Assembly (NCBI GenBank): GCA_020746105.1
Contig: CM036624.1
Span: 20,854,084 to 20,918,083 of the forward strand
Direction of reading: 5' to 3'
DNA length: 64,000 nt
DNA from: Trogon surrucura
Taxonomy: Eukaryota > Chordata > Aves > Trogoniformes > Trogonidae
The notes beneath the pieces were generated by a model, which saw only the letters and a list, made by a program, of their open reading frames with translations, had not been told where the DNA came from and searched no databases. The translations under genes were made by a program, and so were the position numbers. Of the stretch, positions 13,841 to 25,692 are shown piece after piece; position 1 is the first letter of the stretch; the number at the start of each line of letters is the position of its first letter.

Positions 13841-15411
13841 AAACAGGTCACATTAATTGTGTAATAATTGCAAGTTAGTGTTGTCTTACAGACCTAAATA
13901 TACCTGAAGGAAATGGACTAATGAGATAATTAATAGATTTTTTTCCTAAGAATTGTGCTTTGTCTCTTATGGTGATATTGTTACTAAACATGAGTATGTC
14001 ATTGAAATATAAGATCCCTCACACTTAAGAACCTTTAAGTTCTTTGTAGTTAAGTTTTGTAGGGATTTACTAAATCGTTAAGTATAAACACAATGTAATA
14101 AAAATCCAAAATGCTTATACTATCCAGTGTTTCTAACCCTATATCTGATGTAACTAGTAGAACTTTTGACATGGATTTATATAACATTTTCACTGCAAAT
14201 GGTCTTGATCTCAATGAAGCTATATTAGAATGAAGTAAAACTGGCCAGACAGTTTGGCCCGTAGAGTATTTGTTGGTTTGTTTTCAGAACAAAAGTTGTG
14301 TTAACTGTGATCCTGTAAGTGGCTTTTCTCTTGCTGGCTGTGTTCTGTATTTTCCTGAGAGATCTGGTTGATAGAACTGAAGGTTCCCTTCTAGACCTAT
14401 TTTTTAATAACTCTGATTTTATATTGCATAAATGGAAGTAAATACCTTTCAGAATAGAGAAAGGATATTAAACTTGTAGAAAGCAAGAAAAATATTAGCA
14501 CATACATAAGAAATGCTATTTAGTATGCTTTCATTTTTGCAAAGACTATCATTGTTGTACTAAATAATGTTAGACAAGTATGAATTCATGTGAGATAGAG
14601 ATGTGTTTTTATGTAGTTTGAAAACTGATATCCGGTTTGCTGAAGTGCCTTGTTTTCAAAAAATCATAAAAAATAGAATTGGAACGGGCACTAGGATTTC
14701 TTTCCAGTCGACTCTGTTGTTGAGGCAAAATACACTATTTTTGCCATTCCTAATGATATTTATCTATCCTTTTCAGACATTTTCAGTGAGGAAAGTTTCA
14801 ATGAGACAGCAGCAATTCACTATAACGCTGCAATTTGTTGAATATAAGGCACATTTTCCTTCTGTGTAGAAACTGTCTTAGCAAAAATGCATTAATTCTT
14901 GTCCAGTCTTACAAGCAATAGAAAGCAGATTATTCCTTTATTTTCTGGCTTAATAGAAAGCTGCTATCACATCTTTCCTTGGCCTTTCCCTCCTCGGATT
15001 AAATAACTGCTGTTTTTTTTGAATAGTTCCTTAGTGGTCACATTTTCCAAATTTTCTATCATTCTTTATTTCCTCTGGTTGTTCTCCAGCTGTCCCATGC
15101 CTTCCTTGACAGGCAACGGTCCAAGGTGAACACGATACTCAGATAAGCTGGTGCCAGTACTATGTAGGGTTTATTACATGACGTGCCTTGCAATCTATTT
15201 ACTTCTGCTCTGTGACAGTGCACAACAGCAAGGCACAATTGACACCTATAAAATTTATGATCTCTTATACTGTCCAGATCCTTTTCAGAAGAAGAGCTGC
15301 CTAACCAGTTTGTAGCTTGCAGCTGACTTGCCCCTAATGAATCTAGTACTAGTGAAAGAATCGTTGCTGTAAAATAAATACAAGTATTGAAAATGTTTGA
15401 GAGAATTATCA

Positions 15412-15474
15412 ACTTGCAAGTATGCCAGGAATTTGAATTCGTGTTTCCCATAGTTCAAGCTAGTGTTCTAACTA
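15412..15474 (-). repeat. MIR-like or AmnSINE-like tRNA-SINE relic
   Basis: The plus strand reads CTTGCAAGTATGCCAGGAAT, then TTGAATTCGTGTTTCCCATA and CTAGTGTTCTAACTAGAA. This order (AGGAATTGAACCCGTGTCTC, then CTAGTGTTCTAACCACTAG) is the reverse complement of a tRNA-derived SINE head, including the B box and the anticodon-side segment. It is diverged and inactive. It could equally come from an ancient tRNA pseudogene. Confidence 0.5.
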
Positions 15475-18400
15475 GAATGTCCCTTGTTACCTTCATTAGT
15501 ATTTAAGAACATATGTGGCCAAAAAGAAACTTTTTACAGTAATTTATCATTAGCATAAAAGAAACTGATGAAAATTCAGATTTCTTGTATACCACTTCTG
15601 TGCTGTGGGTATAATTTCTTTTAGTTGCGTAGTAATTTTTTCCTGTACAAGATGTTTTTGGAGATGATACCTCTAGTACGGGAAAATGATTTCTTTTTCT
15701 GGGAACTTGCAAAATGGCAGTGGCTTAGCTTCCGCATGGGGTAATGATTATTTAATTTATTAATTTTACATGATACACACAAAGCCTTTCACATGGATTT
15801 TGCAAAGTGAACAGAGAAAACATAAAGCAAATGTCTCAATCCTTAAAAGAAACCAACATTTTTAGGGCGCTGATGCCAGTTCAGCCCTTTGTGTAGAGCC
15901 TAATCTGGCTCTGCAAAAGAGAGGATGAATTTTGGCAATGACCCCAAAGCATGGGAATTTTAAGGATTTGACCATTGCTTTTGCAGCCTGCAAAAAATGT
16001 CACTTATGTCAGGATTCAGAGAAGAGAAATATAGCTGAGAGTGACATCACTTTTCTTCCAAGCCGCAAAGCATGGCTGAATAGGCCATGGCTAAAAACCC
16101 CAAGCTCGACAGTTTCTGCTGCTTGTGGCTCAAATTGCTTGTTTTGTAATTCCTTTTGAGGATTGAAGGAACAGTGTTGGCTCACAGAGCTTCGTAAATC
16201 TCAGCATTCATGCTGCTAAATACAGGGGCTTTTTATAAGATTTTGAAAATACATATTTTGGCTTGTTAGTCAAATATAATGCTGTTTAAATGTTAAAAAA
16301 TACTGTGTTTTTTGAAATTAGAAATGAAGCTGCTGTCTGCTTTTATTCTCATTTCAACCAAAAAGTGGAACTACGCCAAGAGTCATTAAATCTTCTATCC
16401 TTTGGATGAATTCTTATTTTTTTATGAAAAAATGTTATGATTGGGTAATTTCTGTATTGTGGTTTATATTCAAAAGGTTGTAATTAAAGTTTTGTAAAAT
16501 TTTAGATTTAATATTGCTACAAACTCCATATTATTATGTTGGCTGATGTATCACCACCTTGCAGTGAAAATGATTGACAAATATTAGTTTGTCTTTTCCT
16601 ACAGCAGGTTTGTAAAAGATTTTGTATTAGAAACCTGATAAAAAATTCAGTGCTGATGGATTGCAAATGATACTAATCAGTTGGAAAAACTTAAAATTTA
16701 CAATGTATTAAGAGGTCTCATGTGACTGAGAAGTACCCTCATATCATTTTTGTTAAGGTTTTAAATATATTCCTATATTTCAAAAATAGGGTAATGTACT
16801 TATAAAACACTTGCACAACACTCAAAATTGCAGTAAGTGATTGTAATTCCGCTGATCTCATTGTAACCACTTACAGGCGTGAAATAGGCCATTCAGCTTT
16901 ACCATGAAAGATATCTTTTGAACAAAAGCAAAGATGATATAGGATGAATTGCCCGTTGGGGGTGCCCATGTCCCAGTTACTAAGACCTGACATGTAACTT
17001 TAGACAGCTGAAATTAGGTGAGATTAATCTTACTTGTGATTAATAATGTATTGTAAAATTTGAGTTGCAAAATGTTTTCTGAAATGGACATTTCTGTTTG
17101 TAAAAAGTTTAAAAATGGGAACTAAGACGATACAGAAGAGGATACTGTTAGCACTGTGTTCGAAGGAAGACTGAAATCTGCACTAGGAAGTAGTTGCATT
17201 TTAGCCATCTAGTATACAACTGTAATATGCTTCCAAAATTGTTAAACAAGGTGATCCTACATGTGTTAACATTTAGGTGAGTGGAAATACCCTTCTTCAC
17301 CTTGATTTCAGTGGCACTAGTATTATATGCTAGAACAGGAACAAAGCCATACAGGCAAATGTAATAATGGCACATTAATAGAAATAAAAAGTGCAAAAGC
17401 TGTTTAAAGCTACTTTCTTCCAGTGTAAACACTTTTAGTAGTAGACTATACTGTGTTTTGGATCAAAAACTAGTTGTTATTCCAAATTTCCTTTGTTATA
17501 ATTTGTCATGTACAGCTAGAATCACTAGGTCAGAGAGACTCTTTTGGCTTTCACTTCCATGAGAATGTTCATATGCACTGTAGAAATAAATGAAAGTCAA
17601 TATATTATTTCAGTAATGATGTGTGTCTTCAGTCTCCTTTTGTGGGATTGAGGTGTGTCTGATTAATGAAACACTTTAGTTATTTCCTTATTTGTGACAG
17701 TAATTTATGCCATGTTTCATATAAAGGTATTAAGTGGTTATTGCTACCAGTAGGGATAATTTAACAAATGTTTCTCCTTTCTGAAAATGTCTGTTCCCAG
17801 TTCAGAGCAGTGTTATTCTATCAGAGTATCAATACCTTTGGACTACTGCAAGTTAGAAGACACAAAAAGATCAAGAAGAAAAGATTGATTTTTTTTTGTT
17901 GTTTTTTAATGATGACCTTAGGCATAGATTAATGGATGTAGCATGCACAAAGTGATATCAGTTAACATATATGACATTACTCAGATGTCTCAAACTCCGG
18001 AAAAAGCATGTGAATGATTTATGGAATTGATATTAATCTCTTTCCAGTAAATGCATTACTAAAGTTACATGGGAAATTGATGTTGCTGCTGTAATGCCAA
18101 ATTAATTTCTTTCTTGCTAGGTCAGCATTGCAAATGGAACTAAATATTAACCTTTTAAATATCTAAACAGAATATAGTATAAAAGACATTTTTACGAACA
18201 GGGAAGTGCTTAGTGTTGATGTGATACCAGCTAACAACTATAGCATTAGCCAAGTATTTTAACTTGTGGGAAATAGATATTAATGAGTTATGGAGCTAAT
18301 GACAATAAAAGAAGAATTAGTATAATAGCATCAGCAAAGAATTAGGATGTTAGTTGTAGTTGGTGTGTTGATTCTAATTTTCATAGTTGGTTTATCTTCT

Positions 18401-18599
18401 GATTATCCAGCTATCTTCTTCAAGACCTGGCCTTTCCCTCCTGCCTCATACCACATGCTTGCATGTCCTCAGCTAGTATCCCAGCACACGTCTTGATTTA
18501 CTGTTTCGGTGACCTGAGAGGGACTGGAATAAGCAACTGGAAGTGGAAACAGAAGTGTCTTAGATTGGGTAATTGTGAGTTCAGAGCAGATTTTCTACA

Positions 18600-19110
18600 G
18601 CCTCTCTATGATGAACAGCCAAATAGTGCAGGAATGCTTTGTTTGGAAAAGAGAAAACTGAGGAAGAATATATTAGAGATATGCAAAATCACGATTCTTG
18701 GTCAAAATATCAGTGAATATGAAACAGGGGTTCTCTGTCAGTTCTTTTTCTACAAAAACTAAGGGCCATCAAATGAAACGAGCGTTGAAAGCAAACAAAG
18801 GAGAATGATTCCTCTCATATTGTTTAATTAAGCAGTTGAGCTTCTTCCTGCAGGATGTCGTCGGTGCTAAAACTTTGCATGTGCCATGCTTTCAACTGAA
18901 AAAAGCAGCTGACTAGACCAGGGAAGAAAAATTAGTTGAGAGCTACTAAACACTTACACTCATATCTGGCTCAGATGGTTCATAAACCGTACATTGTAAA
19001 TTGGGACATTATTTTGGGTATCTTCAAATGATTGGTTTGTTCCCATGCTCTTCTCTAGGGATCCATTTCTGTCAGTTACTGGGCTCAACCTTGATCTTAC
19101 TTGAGAGATA
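18600..19110 (+). mobile_element. Ancient amniote-type CR1 LINE relic
   Basis: This is a heavily diverged CR1 3' region. Diagnostic blocks appear in the correct order. First comes a [20 protein letters not shown]-like coding segment (about 18638-18700, visible as CLEKRKLRKNILEICKI). It is followed by a block near 18757-18790 (AAAAACTAAGGGCCATCAAA), a CAGGATGTCG block at 18852, the CTACTAAACACTTACACTCA region near 18943, TCTGGCTCAG at 18965, and a final TACTGGGCTCAACCTTGATC segment near 19078. This order matches the old CR1/L3-like consensus shared by turtles, crocodilians and birds rather than the avian young CR1 types. The family assignment rests on recalled consensus patterns. Divergence looks high, with many small indels. 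Confidence 0.72.
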
Positions 19111-19687
19111 CATGGTTAAATGGTTAGTCACTTTTAGTACATAAGGTTTTTTTTTTATTATTTTCTAGAAATAGATTACAGATTATAGTTACAAGCCAAA
19201 ATTAACATCATGCAGAACTATAATTTAATCAGATAATACAAAATAAAATATTACTGTTATTGTTTCCGTTCAAACTAATTTTCCTAGGAAGGTAGTGCTT
19301 GATGATGGTGTGCTAACATTAACAACAGTTGTCCAGAAACATGATGCAGATCCATTCTTAAGATTTCCCACTATACATTTCTGGTACTTATGTTTCCGTC
19401 CAACTTTCAGTTTTTAGTGGAATTTTTGTAAGCTAGTTCTTTGACAGAGACAGAATAAAAAAATCAACAGCAAAGATACTTTATACGGAGATATTTAAGT
19501 TGTTTTTGAGAATAAACAGAAGGATTTTTGTATATGCCAGGTTCTGAGACAAATTTTCCACTTTCCATTTTTCTGGCTCTGTTCAAAATTTTCCATCTGG
19601 AAAAATGACAGAGGGAAATACAAGAAAGAATAGCAATGTCCCTGCCAGTGTGAAGGAACATTACATTACACTGAACAAATATCCTTA

Positions 19688-19792
19688 TCTGAATGTACAA
19701 TCACTGAAATAAATGCAGCTGTGTTTATTTCAGCATAATCAGATATATTTGAATATAAAATCATTGACATAAATGCAGCTGTGTTTATTTCA
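19688..19792 (+). repeat. Direct duplication with 60-bp period
   Basis: A 45-bp segment at 19688-19732 recurs at 19748-19792. Its second half, AAATGCAGCTGTGTTTATTT, is identical in both, and its first half (GAATGTACAATCACTGAAAT versus GAATATAAAATCATTGACAT) has a few changes. The two starts are exactly 60 bp apart, which suggests a small tandem duplication that has since diverged. No known element fits. Confidence 0.93.
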
Positions 19793-21160
19793 AACTGCAC
19801 ATGTTAATATGAACATAAATGTGACATCAGTTAATCACCCATGAATGTATAGAGAGGTATGTATATATAGTGACACAATAGAGGCCTGTGACTGTGGAAA
19901 GTATGAAGAAAAAAATCCATCTGATTTTGTGCTTTACCTAAAAGTTTTTATAACAGCATTGGAAGTCACTGATGAGGAGATGCAATATTCGTCTCAGATA
20001 AAATTCCTGGATTTAAATCTATAGTTACTCTATAGAGTAACAGGTGACCTATTCTTCAATTACTAAGGAAATAATTGCTTTGAATAATTGCTTCTTAAAA
20101 TAGAGAAACGTGTTAGCTTTCAGTGATTCGTAGGTCCAGGTCAATCTCTTCTGATGGGTGCAGTGCAGACCCTAATTTTACTTTACATTTTTATCTGGTT
20201 TTGAGCCTTAAAAAGAGCGGCCAAACACCATTCCAGAGTTTCATCTTTCTGGGTTCTCAAACCCAGGGAAAACAGTGAAGAGCAGTGCCAGTGGAAAAAT
20301 TCTGGCGTTGCTTATTTTGTCAGGGATGCTTCACCTTCCTTTTTCCCCAGACTAGTTCTCTGCCTTGACTGTCCTGTTTATATCCTTAACCTCTGTCTTT
20401 TTAAATAAGAGCCATTCAGGACTAGAAGAAATGGAAAAGTATTCTTTACTCTGCTTATGCAGATGGTGCTATATAGATTACCAGAAGGAATGGCTCTACT
20501 CAGAATAAAAGATAAAGTGGCATCAGAACAATAAATGTTTTGTAGCTAAGAGATGTTGGAAAAGCTTTATTTTCATCTGGGAGAAGGTTGAAATATTCTG
20601 CTAGACTAAATAGTGGTATTTTGCTCAGTTAGTTCAATAACCTGTAATATTATCTGTGTTTTGCGGAAGGCAGCAGCACAAAAGACATGGTCCTCGACTG
20701 CCTGGCACCTTTTGTAGTAAATTTCAGCTGTGTGAAATGGGTGCAAAATGGCTGAGAAATATTAAAAGTGTTCTGCGTCGGTTCCGTATGAACAAAACGA
20801 TGAATGAAGTTTCAGAAATTTCCTATCTTTTATTATGTCTGCTATATTTGATCAAGTAGTGATGTTATAAGGAATAAGAGAACAGAAGGAAAGGGACTGA
20901 AGCAGAGAAAGTATATCTGAAATGTTTGCATCAGGTCCTGCAGCCCAAGGGATGTTGGCTGTCTTGCCCAGTGCTGCTGTTTCTCTACTGCTGTGTGACA
21001 TGTAGCATGTGGCGTTGCTGATTTGCTCAGTACGTGGCCTAGGCAGACCTAACTGGGAGAACAATATTTCTTTTACTTGCTTCTTATCTCCAAATAAATG
21101 AATACTTTTGTATGATCACATTTCATTCCTTCATTTACTTATTTAGCTTGAACTTAGCTT

Positions 21161-21305
21161 GAACAGGCTGCCCAGAGAGGCTGTGGGGCCTCCATCCATG
21201 GAGGTATTCAAAACCTGAGTAGGTGCAACAGGGAGCGACCTGCTCTTGCTGACACTGCTCTGAACAGGGCAGGTGGACTAAACAATCTCCAGAGATACCT
21301 CAGAA
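21161..21305 (+). mobile_element. CR1 LINE 3' fragment
   Basis: This short sense-strand CR1 tail starts at the NRLPREVV-encoding segment (GAACAGGCTGCCCAGAGAGG), continues through a TGGAGGTATTCAAAACCTGA block and ends in a diverged ATCTCCAGAG box. The octamer repeats normally found at the very 3' end are not clear. A run of nine C residues lies just downstream (21332-21340). Confidence 0.88.
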
Positions 21306-23267
21306 ATTGCTTAGAAAATTATTTAATTCCACCCCCCCCCAAATTAGAATACACTTCAAATAGATTCTGGTCTTGTTGTTGTTCTCTAAATTGTTTTAAA
21401 ATTCTCAGCTGCCTGCTGCTCCAGAGTCAACAAAGCCAAATTAAGATCTTTGCTTGTTTGAGCTGCCACTGTAATGCAAGAAGAGACAAAACACTCTGGA
21501 ATACATAATAGTCTGTATTTTTGAAAGAATATTGGTTGAAAAACGTACTTCAGAAGAGGTGTTTCTGCATAAACTAAAACTATTTTTATTCTCAGATTGA
21601 TACTATCTGATTTAGGAGAAAATATTATAGACTGTTTTGCTCAGCCTAGCAGGAATCTAAATACAAGTTACTAGGTAGGAAACACGTTATTCTGGATATG
21701 TACAGAGCTTCATTTTGCATTTATTGATTCTGTTTAAGTAACCTAATTGCCTTCTAGGCTCAGCCTTTAGCATGCTAATTTTGATTTAGTGTTTGTGTTT
21801 CTGAAAACAAACCGAGAACAAACGATACATTACCACTGTGTGTTCTTTAGACAGCTACTGGAATTCCAGAATCTACTACAGTAACATAATGTGGAGGCAA
21901 ATGACCGTAATAGATTAAGGATTATTATTATATTTTAATAATTTCTGGTAGAATCTCATTTTTTCTTGTCTGAAACTATAACTTTTTGTTTGTAAGAAGA
22001 GTGACTTTTCTGCTAAAAAAATTGATTTTGAATGTTTATGGTTGCAACTGTACTACATTACGAAGAATTCATTCTTAGTAGCCTTTACTAAGATTGTAAA
22101 TTAATGTTAAATTTCTGATATGAAAAATTTTTAAGCCTTTTTCATTAATGCATTATAAACACACATAGAGCTAAAGAATAACACACCTAGGTTGTTTTTT
22201 TCCTTTCAGTATTTTGGTGGTCGGCTTAAGGAATCATATTCAAAGTGAGCATTTAAATGATTAAATAATATTTTTTGAGACTTTTATTCCTTTTTGTTTT
22301 CTTGTTTGCAGCATTTATTTAGTTATATTAAGTTTCATTTATATAACTCTTTACACATATCTTTCATCTTACTGTTAAGTTGTATAATGAAATATCTTCG
22401 GTGCTCTAGTGACCATATAAATGCACCTGCACCTGCACTGCTTGTATAGGCACAGTCAGTTTAGGTTGCATAGTGATGTCAGCAGAGCCCAAAATGTCTT
22501 GAGACTGGGTGAATACTGAGATGGTTAGTTCAGTCTGAGTTTTGTGCTGTTACAGAAACACTGCTGTAAGAATGCCAGAGGTAGCTAATTTGTGTCTGAG
22601 CTGGGCAGGGTGACCTATGATGATGCACTTATGCCTCTGAAATGCATTGTGGATATACTCCTTACTAAATTGTCACGTTAAGACAAGGAACGGAACAGCA
22701 ATGTTATAATTAATCTATGCTTTTGTCTGGTAAATAAAAGAAGATGGCAATTTGAGACGTGACTTTTGGTTATTAGTGCATGTATTTCCCGTGGTTCCTC
22801 TGTTTCAGTAGCTTCGGGATTGATCCATTCTCACTTGTCATCCTCTTACTTCATTATCACAATGTTATCCTGCTTGTTATATCTCTTTTCTCTCTGCATT
22901 TTGTAAATGTTAGTGCTGAAGTACGTTGAGAGAATGTTGAGCCCCATTTCTTCAGCCTGCACATTGAATGCTGTATCAAGTTAAACTTAGTTATCCTCAT
23001 CTCTAGAACTCTATGTTATCAGCCTTCCATTAACATCTTTTTTGTTTCTCATTATTCCCATCTGTGTGCTCTTCTTTATCCTTTTGGATTTAGCAGTCCA
23101 TTTATTTCCTTCACTCATATTTGCATTTGCATGTTCATCAGTAAACATTTTTGTCCCTTTCATTTCAGTCGTGTTTTCCCATTTTCACGTGATTTCCTCT
23201 GCAAATATCCCTACTACTCTTCCTTGAAAGCTTTTGTTAAATCCATCTTTCCAAAATGCATTCTTCT

Positions 23268-23286
23268 TTTTTTTTTTTTTTTTTTT
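23268..23286 (+). repeat. Poly(T) homopolymer
   Basis: An uninterrupted T run of about 19 nt within a pyrimidine-rich stretch. No retroposed gene adjoins it on either side, so it is treated as simple sequence. Confidence 0.9.
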
Positions 23287-23785
23287 AAATTTTATTTAAA
23301 CGAACTGGAATCTGTTGTCTTGATATTTGGTGATTATTTGTTCTTAATTAGTCTGCATGTTCCTTTGGACAGGAAGTGTTTCTTACCAGAAAATTCAACT
23401 TCAGCTGTGCACTTTAAATCTTTTCTCAAGCATAGGGATCTATTTTGACAGAAGCCTTGTCTTCAGTGCCTGGTCCAGAGCAGAAATAAGTGGAAAAAAT
23501 TCTGCAAAAGTATGATTTCTCTTGGCTTTTGATTAGATCATAAGCTTGTGAAACTTGCTATGAATTAATAGTCATGTGTCCATTGGGAAAATGTTCAGTT
23601 ATTCAGTGGGCCAGAGGTAGTAAGTGTGAATGCTAGAGGAAACATAACTGATTAGATGGTGTGAAAATAAGAATATCCTGAGTCATTACAATCAAGTTCA
23701 ATTAAAAGTGTCTGCCCAGTATGTCCGTAGTGTAACAATCATTATGGCATCTAGTTATTTCTTAGGATGTAAGATATTGTTATAT

Positions 23786-23993
23786 CTAAGGAAGACATTT
23801 TTTACAATGAGGCTGGTGAAACCCTCGAACAAGTTGCCCAGAGAGGTGGTAGATGCCCCATCCCTGGAGACGTTCAAGGTCAGGTTAAACAGGGCTCTGA
23901 GCAACCTGGTCTAGTGAAAGATGTCCCTGCCTCTGTCAGGGGCGTCGGACTAGATGACCTCTAAAGTCCCTTGCAACCTAAAACATTCTATGT
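23786..23993 (+). mobile_element. CR1 LINE 3' fragment
   Basis: This is the last part of CR1 ORF2 plus the 3' UTR, in sense orientation. It shows AAGGAAGACATTTTTTACAA at 23789, KLPREVVDAPSLETFKVRLN peptide at about 23826-23885, the tail GAGCAACCTGGTCTAGTGAA at 23899 and a GACTAGATGACCTCTAAAGT box, ending near ATTCTATG at 23985. It resembles the 13317-13840 copy in its ending and is probably of the same general subfamily. Confidence 0.93.
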
Positions 23994-24089
23994 CAATACA
24001 CGACTTCCAAGACCTCCAATTTTATTTTCTCTTTAGAATATTAGCCTAGTTAATAATAGCTTATGCTTATAGTCTCTTACTGCAGGAGA

Positions 24090-24265
24090 TCACAGTGTAC
24101 TTTACAAGGTGCTTTTGTTTTCATTTTATAGTTCAGAAATCTGAGGCTTATAGAAGTTAAGAGCTTCAGTATTATGCAGTAGAATCACCATTTGAAGCAT
24201 TTTGACATTATCTTATTTGAAGCACACTAATTGGATTTAAGCCCACACCTTTGATTACTCTTTAA
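24090..24265 (-). repeat. Possible MIR SINE relic
   Basis: The segment TGTACTTTACAAGGTGCTTT, then CATTTTATAGTTCAGAAATC and TGAGGCTTATAGAAGTTAAG resembles the reverse complement of the MIR core and 3' half (CATTTTACAGATGAGGAAAC-type, then TGAGGC and GAGGTTAAG). A GGATTTAAGCCCACACCTTTG stretch at 24234 could be the B-box end of the same element, with inserted sequence between. It is diverged and assigned only by word order. Confidence 0.45.
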
Positions 24266-25013
24266 AATTGAACAAAGTATGTGTCATCCTGAATCATGGT
24301 GGATAAGACGGACTTTCTATTGTAGGGATGCTATTTTAGAGTCTGCCATGCTTCAACAGATATTAGGAATAACAGATATTATTTCAGATATAACATAACA
24401 ATAACTGATATTATTTCATCAGTACAGGAAAACTTAAATACTGTTGGAAAAATTGTGTTAGGTTATCTTCACTTTCTCAGATTAATGAAGAATGAACCAG
24501 CTGAGTGAAGAAAAAGTAGGGAGAACAAGCATTATCTTTTGCAACCTATTCAGTTTTGGCTGATTTAACCTAGATGAGGAGATAAGCAATATTGTGTGCT
24601 TTGAGAGTACTGTAACAAGCTTTGTTAACTGATAATAACAACTGGAAGACATATGTTAAATTGTTGATTCATACAAGAAGGAATACTGAAATTAGAAAGT
24701 TGTATTACTATAATTTGATAACTGTGATCTAGTCTTTATTATCTATGTGGCTTCATAGTGATAGCAAACATAGGCCAGTACATTACAGCAAAGTAAGAAT
24801 CCAAAGTGTATGAATTAGAAAATGTGGAGAAAATTACATACAGACTGATTAATGCAAACCAGTGTGATTTTACTATGGCTGCTACATTTGAAAGATAAAT
24901 TTTGTGAATTAATTCAGATCTTGCAGAAATATTTCCAGACCAAGAAACTCTAACCAAATAAAATAAAATTAACTTATCTATTATTAATATTTTCATTGAC
25001 ATGTTTTAGATCT

Positions 25014-25692
25014 TGTCCTGGTTTAAGAGCACCAGGATACAAGTTTTCTGGGGTTGCCTGGAGTATGTAGTGATCAGAATGGAGGAGTGGCAGCTGTGTT
25101 TATGAGGAGAAGAGAATGGATCAGCTGACCCAAATGGACCAGCTGCAGTGTTGCTTCCCATGGTGCTCAGTATATAAGGGTCCCTCAGGTGCACCCTGGG
25201 GTTTTTTGGTGGTTGGTGTGCTGTAAAGGTTGTTGGCTGTTTGTTATTGTTTTCTGTATTGTTAATTCTCATATCTCTGTTCTCATACTGATGAAGATCA
25301 TCATGTGCCGAGGCAGCTTGTCCTCCCATCCTTCCCCAGGTGAGAGTGATGTGGCTGCTTGTTGTTTGGTTTTGGGTTTGGTTTTTTTTTTTTTTTGCTT
25401 TCAGTGATACTCTGGACTTGAGCACTCCTGTCTGTTGCCGAGACCAGTGAGGGCCTAGTTGCGATCTAGTTCTGTATTAGCGTATTCATTTGTATTTTCA
25501 AATATGTTTACATACTTGTATATATCTGTATGTAACAACTTCATTGTTATTGTTAGTATTATCTTCTGTTTTGTTAAACTGATTCAAGTCTCTCTTCCTG
25601 GCTCCCCTTTTATCCTCCTCTGGGAGGGTGGTGGGGGATCACAGAGAGCATTTGTCTGAGTTTAGCTGCTGGCCCAGCCCTAAACGTCAACA
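25014..25692 (+). mobile_element. Solo LTR of an avian ERVL-like endogenous retrovirus (fossil)
   Basis: This stretch of about 680 bp starts TGTCCTGGTTTAAG and ends with TAAACGTCAACA, the TG...CA termini typical of retroviral LTRs. The opening TGTCCTGGTTT and the ending that resembles TTTAGCTGCTGGCCCAGCCC are features I associate with avian ERVL-type LTRs. A TATA-like box, TATATAAGGG, is at 25171-25180, consistent with a U3/R promoter in the sense direction. No gag, pol or env sequence adjoins it, so it looks like a solo LTR left after recombination. A clean target-site duplication was not found. Its age looks moderate. It carries no gene. Confidence 0.8.

Noticed and set aside
25006-25425. 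139-codon frame antisense within the LTR
   Set aside because: It lies opposite an LTR, has no domain and includes low-complexity Lys/Gln sequence from the poly(T) tract on the other strand.
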